Shown piece by piece: positions 1 to 7,463 of a DNA stretch of 64,000 nucleotides. The DNA comes from JADGGV01 sp035715725 (lineage in GTDB: Bacteria; Gemmatimonadota; Gemmatimonadetes; Longimicrobiales; RSA9). How positions within the stretch are numbered: the first letter of the stretch is position 1; each line of letters opens with the position of its first letter. Both the position numbers and the translations under genes were made by a program. The stretch spans positions 60,899-124,898 of the forward strand of contig DASTKT010000013.1 in NCBI GenBank assembly GCA_035715725.1. The letters are read 5' to 3'. Under the pieces are notes generated by a model. That model did not search any database. It had not been told where the DNA came from and saw only the letters and a list, made by a program, of their open reading frames with translations.

Positions 1-791
1 AGCTGGATCTGGCTGCCGTGGCACTCCTGGCAGCTCGCGTACACCTTGCTGGCGCCGAGGACGCGCACGGGCGGCCAGTCGCCGCAGTCGGCCAGGCGCA
101 TGTCGGGCGTGATCGGCCGCCAGCCGCGGTTCAGCCGCGTGGACGTGTTGCAGAACCACGCCGTGTCGCGGCGCTCGACCTCGAACGGCAGGAAGCGGAG
201 CGTGCCGTCCGGCCAGCGCGTCACGAAGCCCTGCGTCCCGCCGCCGGCCATGTGGCCGCCGCCGACCACGCCGTCGACGCGCAGCCGGGTCGGCGGCTCG
301 CCGTCCCGCTCGACGACGAAGGCGAGGCCGCCGGCCTCCGCCCGCGGGTAGACGACGGCGTCGCGGAAGCGGATCGGCGCGCCACCGAACGGGGCGAACA
401 CGACGTCGGCGGCGGGGGGCATGCGGCCCGCGCGGCCGTGCGTCGACGCGCGCCAGGCGTCGTGCTCGCGGGCGTGGCAGCCGGCGCACGCCTCGGCGCC
501 GGCGAAGTCGGCGAAGCCGGGCTCGGCCGCGGGCGCGGCGGCGGGCGGCGGCGGGAGCGGCACTCGCTCGCCGCCGCCGGGCGCCGGGGCAGTCGGCGCT
601 CCGCGGTTGGCCAGGCTGGCCAGGTAGGCCAGCGCCATGGCGGAAATGGCCAGGGCGAGGCCGGCGATGAGCCAGGCGCGGGGGGAACGGTCGGGGCGCG
701 GCGCGGGGCGGCCGGCGGCGGGGGGGACGGCCGAACCGCCGCTGCGCTTCGCGCCATCCGGCCCCCTCCCGCCCCGCTTCTTCCGGCTCAT
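1..791 (-). CDS. Membrane-anchored multiheme c-type cytochrome (partial, 3' end outside window)
   Basis: The reading frame is open from an ATG at 791 to the window edge, giving 263 residues of a longer protein. A basic, Pro-rich N-terminus is followed by one membrane helix (about residues 41-60, containing WLIAGLALAISAMALAYL), then a Pro/Ala linker and two heme-binding sites: CAGCH near residue 100 and CQECH close to the window edge. A signal-anchored periplasmic electron-transfer protein with two or more hemes is the natural reading. Its ATG overlaps the TGA of the upstream tetraheme cytochrome (ATGA at 788-791), so the two are translationally coupled and probably work in one electron chain. 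The layout recalls membrane-tethered cytochromes of the c554/multiheme group, but I cannot name the family. The total heme number is unknown because the C-terminus is missing. Confidence 0.8.
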   Translation of the reverse strand, partial: MSRKKRGGRGPDGAKRSGGSAVPPAAGRPAPRPDRSPRAWLIAGLALAISAMALAYLASLANRGAPTAPAPGGGERVPLPPPPAAAPAAEPGFADFAGAEACAGCHAREHDAWRASTHGRAGRMPPAADVVFAPFGGAPIRFRDAVVYPRAEAGGLAFVVERDGEPPTRLRVDGVVGGGHMAGGGTQGFVTRWPDGTLRFLPFEVERRDTAWFCNTSTRLNRGWRPITPDMRLADCGDWPPVRVLGASKVYASCQECHGSQIQ

Positions 792-2299
792 GGCCGCCCC
801 CCCTTCCCCGCCCGCTCCCCATCCCGCGACCACGCCGGGCCCTGGCAGCGGCAGAGCGCGCGGATGTAGCCGACGAGCCCGCGCACCTCGGCGGGCGCGA
901 GCGTCGCGCCGAAGCCCGGCATGCGGGCGCTGCGGCCGAGCGTGAACGCGCCGGCGGCGATCGCGTCGAAGAGGACGTCGTCGGGCCGGGCGGCCATGGA
1001 ATCGGCGCTCGCGTGGACGGCCGGGCGCACCGGGAGGAAGCGGGCGTTGTAGCCGTCGCCGCGGCCGAACGTGCCGTGGCACGGCGCGCAGAACGCGTCG
1101 TAGGCGCCGCGCTGCGTGGAGCGGGGCCGCGGGAAGCGGATCGGCGTGCTGGCGAGGTCGAGGTACGCCGCGGGGGGCGGTGTCGGGCCGGGCGCGAGAA
1201 GGAAGCGGACGAGCAGCTCGCGGGTGGCCGCGTCCATGGCCACCCTCGGCATGATGGTGCCGGGGGCGGCGCGCTGCGGATCCTCGAGCATCGTCCGGAC
1301 GAACGCGGGGCGGAGCCGGCCGGCCACGCCGCGCAGCTCGGGCCCGATCCGGCCGCCGGCGCCGTCGAGCGCGTGGCACCCCAGGCACGGGAGCCGGGTC
1401 TCGAGCAGCGCGCGGAGCTTCGCGGCATCGAAGGCGGTGAGGGGGCGCGCCGGATCTCCGCCGCTCGCGCGGACGGGGCCGCCAACCGCGGCAGCCGGCG
1501 CCCCGGCCGTCAGGCGGTCGGCCGCCGCTCCGGGGCGCGCCGCGGCGCCGGCGCCGGGCGTGTGGTCCGCCGGCCCGCCGAGGTAGTCCGCCAGTACGTC
1601 CGTCTCCTCGGCCGTCAGCCGGAAGTCCGGCATCCGGCCGCCGGAGCCCGGATAGGCGCCGAACGGCCGGATCGGCGCGGGCCGGCGCAGGTACGCGCGC
1701 AGCCATTCCGGTCGCACGCGGGCAGCCTCGCCGGACAGGTCCGGCCCGTTGCGCCACGGCGGCGCCGCCGGGCCGGCGTGGCACGCGCCGCAGTTCAGCG
1801 CGACGAAGATCCGGCGCCCGAGCGCGGCGTCCGCCGCGGACGCGCGCCGGCGGGCGGCCTCGAGGCCGGCGTCGTCGCCTCCGGTCAGGTAGAGCGTGAG
1901 CGCCAGCGCCTCGGGCTCGCCCAGTCGGAAATCGGGCATGCGGGAGCGGCCGATGTCATGCCGGATCGGCGTCGGCGCACGCAGGTAGGCCAGGAGCAGC
2001 GCGGGCTTCTGGAGCAGGCCGCTCCGGCGCAGGTCGGGGGCGCGGGCGGGGACGCGGTTCGCGGCGGGGACGCCGGCGTGGCACCCGGCGCAGCCCAGCT
2101 CGGCGAGGAGCTCCGCGGGATCCGGCACCGCGGCGGGCGCGCGGGCGGGCGTCGGAGCCGGATGCGCCCGGGCGGCACGGCTCCGCAGGACCGGCGCGGC
2201 GGTCGCGTCGGCCCCCGCGTGCGCCGCGGAGCCGCGCGGCCACGCGCCGCCAAGGAGCGCGAGGGAAAGGGCGGCGGCGCCGCTCGGGAAGAGCCGCAT
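788..2299 (-). CDS. Secreted tetraheme c-type cytochrome
   Basis: Encodes about 503 residues from the ATG at 2299, chosen because it begins a normal signal peptide (MRLFPSGAAALSLALLGG, then AAHA). The frame stays open upstream to 2377, but that extension is not signal-like. Four CXXCH heme sites appear in order, CAGCH, CGACH, CLGCH and CAPCH, each in its own cytochrome c fold with a downstream Met-containing segment (SRMPDFRL, GGRMPDFRL, GTIMPRV, ARMPGFG) likely to supply the distal ligand. It is therefore four fused class-I-type monoheme domains rather than a compact multiheme protein. It overlaps the next cytochrome gene by four bases (ATGA). The electron donor and acceptor cannot be told from the window. 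It could feed a terminal oxidase or a respiratory complex encoded beyond position 1. Confidence 0.85.
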   Translation of the reverse strand: MRLFPSGAAALSLALLGGAWPRGSAAHAGADATAAPVLRSRAARAHPAPTPARAPAAVPDPAELLAELGCAGCHAGVPAANRVPARAPDLRRSGLLQKPALLLAYLRAPTPIRHDIGRSRMPDFRLGEPEALALTLYLTGGDDAGLEAARRRASAADAALGRRIFVALNCGACHAGPAAPPWRNGPDLSGEAARVRPEWLRAYLRRPAPIRPFGAYPGSGGRMPDFRLTAEETDVLADYLGGPADHTPGAGAAARPGAAADRLTAGAPAAAVGGPVRASGGDPARPLTAFDAAKLRALLETRLPCLGCHALDGAGGRIGPELRGVAGRLRPAFVRTMLEDPQRAAPGTIMPRVAMDAATRELLVRFLLAPGPTPPPAAYLDLASTPIRFPRPRSTQRGAYDAFCAPCHGTFGRGDGYNARFLPVRPAVHASADSMAARPDDVLFDAIAAGAFTLGRSARMPGFGATLAPAEVRGLVGYIRALCRCQGPAWSRDGERAGKGGRP

Positions 2300-2399
2300 C
2301 GAGAGCCGTGCGTCCGGTGACGAGGTCCCGCGCCGGGAAGGAACGCCGTGTGGTCTCGGGATGCCGCAATGTAGCACGCGGCGGCGCGGGAGCGGAAGC

Positions 2400-3422
2400 T
2401 CAGCGGCGGTCGCCGACCGGGCCGGGGCCGGGGTGCGGGCGCAGCCGGCGGACGACGAACGCCACCGTGTCGCCGTCGAGGCGGGCCTGGAGGTCCGCGA
2501 CGCGCCAGCGCGGGTCCGTGAGGAGGCCGAAGAAGTCGAACTCGGGGCGGCGTCCCCAGACGAGCGGGTACGCGGGGCTCGGCGCGTAGTACATCGTCAC
2601 GCGGCGCGGCGCCGGCACGCCGCTCCGCGCGAGCGCTTCGGTGAAGCGCCGCACGATCTCCTCGCGCGGGTAGCGCCGGAGCTCCCGGAGCGGCACGTCC
2701 GGGCCGACGCGGAAGACGGCGAGCGCGAAGTCGTCCTCGGCGCGGGCCGCGCGGACGAGCACGGCCGTGCCCAGCGGGATCGTGCCGTCCGCTCCGACCT
2801 CGATGCCGCTGTAGTCCGGGAGGCGGCGCTGGAAGGGCGCCGGCCGGAAGCGGATCCCGGCGGGGAGCGGCGGGAGCGGGCGCGGCTCGAGGCGCCATTC
2901 CCCGCCCCGCCAGACCACCTCCATCTCCATCGAGCTGGGCGGACCGGCGTCGAACCCGACCTCGAGCACGATGCGGGCGGGGCGCTTGTCGAACGCGAAG
3001 CTGAAGCCGCGCTTCCGCTCCCAGCCCGGCGTCTCGACGAGGCGCACCTCGGCGAGCTGGACGGGCACGCGGGCCACGCGCTCGGCCTCGCGGGCCAGGC
3101 GCGCGCGGTCGGCCGCGAAGCGCCGCGCCGCGGTGCGGTGGAACGGCGAGGGCGGGTACTCCCAGGAATGCCGGCTGTTGATGGCGACGTAGGTGCAGAG
3201 GACGCCGAGCACCGTCGCGGCGGCGGCCGCCGCGAGCGTCGGGACGAGACGTCGCAACAGGAGGCCGGTGGCGAGGCCCAGGAGAGTGGCGCCGCCGACG
3301 ATGGCGGGCATGCCGACGAGCCAGGCCATCTCGAGGTCGCCCTTGACCCACCACGCCAGCAGCGGGACCGTGACCACGATCCAGAGGGCGGCGGCGATCC
3401 AGCGCCAGAACGCGATTCCCAT
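2400..3422 (-). CDS. Membrane protein of unknown function
   Basis: I do not recognise this 340-residue protein. The first 85 residues hold three hydrophobic helices (around residues 5-25, 35-55 and 62-82), followed by a roughly 250-residue hydrophilic domain that should be outside the membrane. That domain contains no metal-binding or catalytic motif I can identify. The gene starts 12 bases after the acetate kinase stop on the same strand, so the two probably share a transcript. Codon use and frame are coherent over the full length and the overlapping frames look like shadows, so the gene itself is probably real. Its only context clue is ackA. Confidence 0.65.
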   Translation of the reverse strand: MGIAFWRWIAAALWIVVTVPLLAWWVKGDLEMAWLVGMPAIVGGATLLGLATGLLLRRLVPTLAAAAAATVLGVLCTYVAINSRHSWEYPPSPFHRTAARRFAADRARLAREAERVARVPVQLAEVRLVETPGWERKRGFSFAFDKRPARIVLEVGFDAGPPSSMEMEVVWRGGEWRLEPRPLPPLPAGIRFRPAPFQRRLPDYSGIEVGADGTIPLGTAVLVRAARAEDDFALAVFRVGPDVPLRELRRYPREEIVRRFTEALARSGVPAPRRVTMYYAPSPAYPLVWGRRPEFDFFGLLTDPRWRVADLQARLDGDTVAFVVRRLRPHPGPGPVGDRR

Positions 3423-3434
3423 GGGAGTGCCCGG

Positions 3435-4679
3435 TCAGTAGCGCGTGTCGAGGCCGAGCACGAGACGGGCGGTGTCCCGGGCGATGAGGAGCTCCTCGTC
3501 GGTCGGGATCACCCAGGCGGCCAGGCGCGAGCCGTCGCGCGTGATGCGGCCCTCGCGACCGCCGACGGCCTCGGCATTCGCTTGCGGGTCGAGGTCGAGC
3601 CCCATCCACCCCAGCCCATCCACGATCCGCTCCCGCACCGTCGCGGCGTTCTCGCCGATCCCGCCGGTGAAGACGATCGCGTCGGCCCCGCCGATGGCGG
3701 CCAGGTAGGCGCCGATGTACTTCCGCGCGCGGTAGGCGAAGATCTCGATGGCCAGGCGGGCGCGGCGGTCGTCGTGCTCGCGGGCCTCGGCGATCAGCTC
3801 CTTCATGTCGTTCGTGAGCCCCGAGATGCCGAGCAGCCCCGACTGCTTGTTCAGGAGCGAGTCCACCTCGTGGGGGGTCAGGCCCTCCTTCGAGCCGACG
3901 AAGTCGACGATCGCCGGGTCGAGGTCGCCGGAGCGGGTCCCCATCACGAGCCCTTCCAGCGGCGTGAAGCCCATGGACGTGTCGGCGGAATCGCCGGCGA
4001 CGATCGCGCACGCGGAGCAGCCGTTGCCGAGATGCAGCGCGACGAGGCGCGTCGCCTCCCGCGCCGTGCCGGTCAGCTTGCGGTAGCGGTAGGCGACGTA
4101 GCGGTACGACGTGCCGTGGAAGCCGTACCGGCGCACGCGGTGGCGCCGGTAGAGCGAGTACGGGATGGCGTAGATGTAGGCGTGCTCGGGGAGCGTGTGG
4201 TGGAACGCGGTGTCGAAGACGGCCGCCTGCGGCACGGCCGGGCCGAGCACGTCCGTCGCCGCCTGGATCCCCCGGAGGTTGTTCGCGTTGTGCAGCGGCG
4301 CCAGCTCGATCGTGTCCTGGATCCCGCGCAGCACGTCGGCGTCGATGAGGACCGAGCGCGTGAAGCGCTCGCCGCCGTGGACGACGCGGTGACCGACCGC
4401 CTCGACCTCCGCCAGCGAGGCGATCGGCGCGCCCGAGTCGGAGCCGACGAGCCAGCGGAGCACGGCCTCCACGGCCGCGCGGTGATCGCGGATCGGCGCG
4501 GTCGTGCGGAACGGCGCCGCGCCCTGCGCCTCGAAGCTCACGACCGCCTCGCCGCCGATCCGGTCGATGACGCCGCCGGCCAGCCGCTCGTCGCGGTCCG
4601 CGGCAATGCGCTCGGCGTCCGTGGCCACGACCTGGAACTTGAGCGACGACGAGCCGGCGTTCAGCACGAGTACGTTCAT
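3435..4679 (-). CDS. ackA: Acetate kinase
   Basis: Interconverts acetate plus ATP and acetyl phosphate plus ADP in the cytoplasm. The ATG at 4679 gives 414 residues, the normal family size, and begins with the diagnostic phosphate-binding signature MNVLVLNAGSSSLKFQ. Other hallmarks are GHRVVHGGERF, LAPLHNANN, the catalytic Asp region VFDTAFHHTLPEHAYIY, RRYGFHGTSY, LHLGNGCSACAI, DTSMGFTPLEGLVMGTRSGDLDP and VFTGGIGENAATVRE. The frame is open to 4961 but homology starts only at 4679. No phosphotransacetylase gene is in the window. A membrane protein of unknown role follows 12 bases downstream. A very short leader is possible, since a TACTTT hexamer lies only a few bases upstream of the ATG, but this is weak. 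Confidence 0.97.
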   Translation of the reverse strand: MNVLVLNAGSSSLKFQVVATDAERIAADRDERLAGGVIDRIGGEAVVSFEAQGAAPFRTTAPIRDHRAAVEAVLRWLVGSDSGAPIASLAEVEAVGHRVVHGGERFTRSVLIDADVLRGIQDTIELAPLHNANNLRGIQAATDVLGPAVPQAAVFDTAFHHTLPEHAYIYAIPYSLYRRHRVRRYGFHGTSYRYVAYRYRKLTGTAREATRLVALHLGNGCSACAIVAGDSADTSMGFTPLEGLVMGTRSGDLDPAIVDFVGSKEGLTPHEVDSLLNKQSGLLGISGLTNDMKELIAEAREHDDRRARLAIEIFAYRARKYIGAYLAAIGGADAIVFTGGIGENAATVRERIVDGLGWMGLDLDPQANAEAVGGREGRITRDGSRLAAWVIPTDEELLIARDTARLVLGLDTRY

Positions 4680-4762
4680 GTCGTGAAAGTACGATGGCGC
4701 CGAGGCACCCGCGAGGCGGCGCGCCGTGGTCCGGCGTAGCGAGCGCGGCGCGCCCGCCGACC

Positions 4763-4790
4763 TTGCGCGGCCGCGGTATCGCGGTACTAT
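4763..4790 (+). promoter_or_regulatory. Candidate sigma70-type promoter for the outer-membrane protein gene
   Basis: In the 254-base divergent gap between ackA and the outer-membrane protein gene, TTGCGC (4763-4768) and TACTAT (4785-4790) are separated by 16 bases in a relatively AT-rich patch. A transcript from here would have a leader of roughly 140 bases and a strong AGGAGGA ribosome site at 4924-4930. Only the first three bases of the -35 match the consensus, so this is tentative. Confidence 0.3.
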
Positions 4791-4933
4791 TCGATGCGCC
4801 GCCATCGTGTATCCGCGGGCATGACGCCCCGATGGCGCCCTGCTCCGTGGATCGCCCGCCAACTTTGCTTCGGGCCACACGTCATTCACGCGCCACTTCC
4901 GTCCACAAACGCGAATCTCAGCCAGGAGGAACG

Positions 4934-5572
4934 ATGATGCCGTCGTCCCGCGTCGCCACACCCCGCCGGCTCCCCGCGCGCGCTTTCGGGATCGCGCTCG
5001 CGTTGGCGACTGTCGCCATCCCCCTCGCGGCCGGGCGGGCCCGGGCGCAGGAGGCGGACACGATCGAGGCGCTCGTCCCCGGGCGCCGGTCGATCTCGCT
5101 GAACCTGCCGAACGGCGGCGGCGCCATGCTCGGGATCTGGAAGGTCCGCTCGGCCACGCTGAACCGCGGCCTCCTCGTGAACGCGTCGGTGCACGTGGCC
5201 GGCCAGGGCGAGCCCGCCGGAGGCGACCAGGAGTCGATCGGCCTGTCGATCGGGCCAGCGTTCCGGCGCTACATCGCGCGCTCCGGCCCGGTCGCGCCGT
5301 TCATCTACACGGACCTCTCGCTGGGCGGCTCCGTCGACCGCGCGGGGAACGGCGACGGCGCGGCCTCGCACCGGTGGCAGGCCGAAGCGGGCGCCTCCCT
5401 GGGGCTCGGCGCCGAGTGGTTCCCGCTGCGGCGGGCGAGCGTCGCGGGGTTCACGGGCGCGCGCCTGTCGGCGTCGGTCGGCCGGAACTCCGGCCGCGAG
5501 GCCGGCATCACGCAGTGGAACGTCGGCGCCAGCACCATGAGCTCCACGATCTCGCTGCAGATCTACTTCTGA
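4934..5572 (+). CDS. Small outer-membrane beta-barrel protein
   Basis: 212 residues from an ATG at 4934 (a second ATG follows at 4937), placed just after an excellent AGGAGGA at 4924-4930. The N-terminus is a signal peptide ending near GRARAQEAD. The mature part consists of alternating polar/apolar stretches with regular Gly (SIGLSIGPAFRRYI, FIYTDLSLGGSV, AEAGASLGLGAEW) and finishes in QIYF. A C-terminal Phe on a beta strand is the BAM recognition signature of outer-membrane barrels. Length and repeat pattern suit an 8-10 stranded barrel of the OmpA/OMP_b-brl type. It runs convergently into the next minus-strand gene, overlapping it by ten bases at the stops. Cargo or role is unknown. Confidence 0.75.
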   Translation: MMPSSRVATPRRLPARAFGIALALATVAIPLAAGRARAQEADTIEALVPGRRSISLNLPNGGGAMLGIWKVRSATLNRGLLVNASVHVAGQGEPAGGDQESIGLSIGPAFRRYIARSGPVAPFIYTDLSLGGSVDRAGNGDGAASHRWQAEAGASLGLGAEWFPLRRASVAGFTGARLSASVGRNSGREAGITQWNVGASTMSSTISLQIYF

Positions 5573-5955
5573 GCGCCCACGGGCGGGGCGGCCGCGCCGG
5601 CCGCTCCGCCGGCATTCCCCGCCCCGCCGTAGCGCGCCTTCAACCGACCCGTCCGAAACACCAGCGCGGACAGCGCGGTGAACGCCGCCACCCCGCCCAG
5701 GATCGCGACCATGCGCAGGAACGGCTGGCCGACGGCCACGCGCTCGAGCGTGAAGCGCGCGAGCGTCCAGAGCCAGACGAGCGCGCCCAGGAGCAGGATC
5801 ACGCGGGCGACGGTGGCGACCCAGCGCCGCCGCACGGCGAGGAGCGGGAGCAGCGCGAGAACGGCGAGGAGCGCCAGCACGTTGCCTGTGCGGAGGAAGT
5901 GCGCGGCCAGCACCAGCGCGCTCAGCACGACGGGGAGCAGGAGCAGGAACGTCAC
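5563..5955 (-). CDS. Small four-helix membrane protein, coupled to the upstream membrane protein
   Basis: 130 residues from a GTG at 5955, preceded by GGAGG. The GTG shares its last bases with the TGA of the upstream gene (GTGA at 5952-5955), so translation is coupled. Four hydrophobic segments are evident: residues about 2-20, 25-40, 48-66 and 82-100, the last near AILGGVAAFTALSALVF. A Gly/Ala-rich soluble tail follows. No catalytic motif is seen. It probably forms a pair with the larger polytopic protein it follows. Start choice rests on the overlap and the Shine-Dalgarno sequence; no in-frame ATG gives a better product. Confidence 0.65.
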   Translation of the reverse strand: MTFLLLLPVVLSALVLAAHFLRTGNVLALLAVLALLPLLAVRRRWVATVARVILLLGALVWLWTLARFTLERVAVGQPFLRMVAILGGVAAFTALSALVFRTGRLKARYGGAGNAGGAAGAAAPPVGAQK

Positions 5956-7256
5956 GGGGCCTCCGATGGCGTGGTCGCCAGCTGGGAATCCGAGCGGACG
6001 GCCTCCGCGCGGGCGGGCGCGTTCCGCGGGGCCGGCGCGTCCGGGGCCTCCCGGCCGCCGCGCCGAGGAAGCGCATGCGGGGCCGACCGCCCCTCCCGCA
6101 GCAGCGCCAGCACCGCGACCGCGCTGGCGGCGCCGCCCGCCGCGGCGATCGGGAACAGCGTCGGGATGCCGAGGCCGAGGCCCGCCAGGACGCGCGCGGC
6201 CAGCGGCCAGCCGAGGCCGACCAGCGCGCCGCACATCCCCGCGAGGCCGAGCGCGTGCAGCGCGACCCAGGCCGACGCGGCGGCGCGGCGGCGGAACGCC
6301 GCGAGGGCGAGAGCGGGCGTGATCACGCCGAGCAGCGTCAGGTGCAGGTACGCGAGCACGATCGAGCGGTCGTGCATGAGGGGATCGGCCAGCCCGAGCG
6401 AGGCCACGATCTCGAGGGCGCCCTTGAGCGCGGCCGCCGCGCCGACCAGGCGCAGGATCGCGCCGGGGATCCGCGCGGCGAGCACGTCCGCAGCGAAGAG
6501 TACGCCGCCGGCGCCGAGCAGGAGCGAGCCGGCGCGCCCGACCCCGAGGAGTGCCGGCACGGGCGGCGGGGCGGCCACGAAGAGGAGCGCCGACGGGAGC
6601 ACGCCGAGGCACGTCAGGCCGAGCGCCGCCGAGGCGAGCCGGCCGCCGGTGCGGGCATGGACGGCGCCCATCACGCCGAGCCCGAGGAAGCCGCCGATGA
6701 ACGGCGTCAGGAACAGCTTCACGCCGAGCTCCTTGAGCCACGGGTCGTGGACGCCGCGGGCCAGGAGGATCCCCGGCAGGAGCGTGGCCGTTCCGGCGAC
6801 GAGGAGGAACACGAGCGAGGCGCGGAAGAATCGGCGCTCGGCGGGGCGGGCGGCGCGGAGCGCGCGGAGCGCCGGGAGCGCGAACGCCCACCACAACGCC
6901 ACGTGCACGGCCGAGATGCCGATCGAGACGGCGTCGTAGCCGCGGAGCGCGAACGCCACGAGCGCCGCCACGGAGGCCGCCCCGAGCGCGTGGGCGTGCA
7001 GCGCGAGGCGGCGCCGGCGCGCCGGTGACGGCGCCGCCGCCCGCACGATCACGCCGAACAGCGCCATCGTCACCCAGCCGAAGAAGCCCACGTGCGAGTG
7101 GGCGTGCACGAGGTAGCCGAAGATGAACGGCCCCTTGAGCGCCGGCCACACGAAGACGGCGCGCAGCCACGTGCCCAGCCCGACCGTCACGCCGAGCAGC
7201 AGCGCGGCCCACACGAAGTAGGCGTGCTCGGCTGGATGCTCTCTCGTCTCCGGCAT
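5952..7256 (-). CDS. Polytopic His-rich membrane protein, distantly heme-copper-oxidase-like
   Basis: 434 residues from an ATG at 7256 (MPETREHPAEHAYF). The frame is open further upstream, but that stretch lacks hydrophobic character. I count about 12 membrane helices. Histidines lie inside or at the ends of helices: LVHAHSHVGFFGWVTMALFG, HAHALGAASVAAL, ISAVHVALWWAF and LAYLHLTLLG. This pattern resembles membrane proteins loosely related to subunit I of heme-copper oxidases or NnrS-like proteins, which bind heme or copper. The resemblance is from memory, not alignment, so the function is left open. It overlaps the next gene by four bases (GTGA). A 19-bp inverted repeat (7275-7293) lies just upstream of the start and may be an operator. 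Confidence 0.6.
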   Translation of the reverse strand: MPETREHPAEHAYFVWAALLLGVTVGLGTWLRAVFVWPALKGPFIFGYLVHAHSHVGFFGWVTMALFGVIVRAAAPSPARRRRLALHAHALGAASVAALVAFALRGYDAVSIGISAVHVALWWAFALPALRALRAARPAERRFFRASLVFLLVAGTATLLPGILLARGVHDPWLKELGVKLFLTPFIGGFLGLGVMGAVHARTGGRLASAALGLTCLGVLPSALLFVAAPPPVPALLGVGRAGSLLLGAGGVLFAADVLAARIPGAILRLVGAAAALKGALEIVASLGLADPLMHDRSIVLAYLHLTLLGVITPALALAAFRRRAAASAWVALHALGLAGMCGALVGLGWPLAARVLAGLGLGIPTLFPIAAAGGAASAVAVLALLREGRSAPHALPRRGGREAPDAPAPRNAPARAEAVRSDSQLATTPSEAP

Positions 7257-7274
7257 CGGCTCCTTCCACGTCGC

Positions 7275-7293
7275 GGTCCGGCCAATCCGGACC
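7275..7293. promoter_or_regulatory. Inverted repeat upstream of the polytopic membrane protein gene (possible operator)
   Basis: GGTCCGG (7275-7281), CCAAT, CCGGACC (7287-7293): perfect 7-bp arms around a 5-base centre. It lies 19 bases upstream of the ATG at 7256, in the 207-base gap dividing that gene from the MutS-like gene. The position suits a dimeric repressor or activator site, but no regulator gene is adjacent, and chance is possible in GC-rich DNA. Confidence 0.35.
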
Positions 7294-7463
7294 CGAAGAT
7301 GCGGAATGGCGGGCGGGCGCGGTGTCGGGAGATCCGCGGCGGGCGGGCGGAGGGACGCGCCACGGCGTGTGGGGCGTTCCCCGACGCCGGCTCGCTTGCC
7401 GGCCGCGGGTCGGGCCTCCACCTTCCCGGCCCGACGCCGCGACCCGAGCCCGAGAGACCGCCC

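Noticed and set aside
2361..4739. Long plus-strand frame over ackA
   Set aside because: Acetate kinase on the opposite strand is certain; this frame is a shadow.
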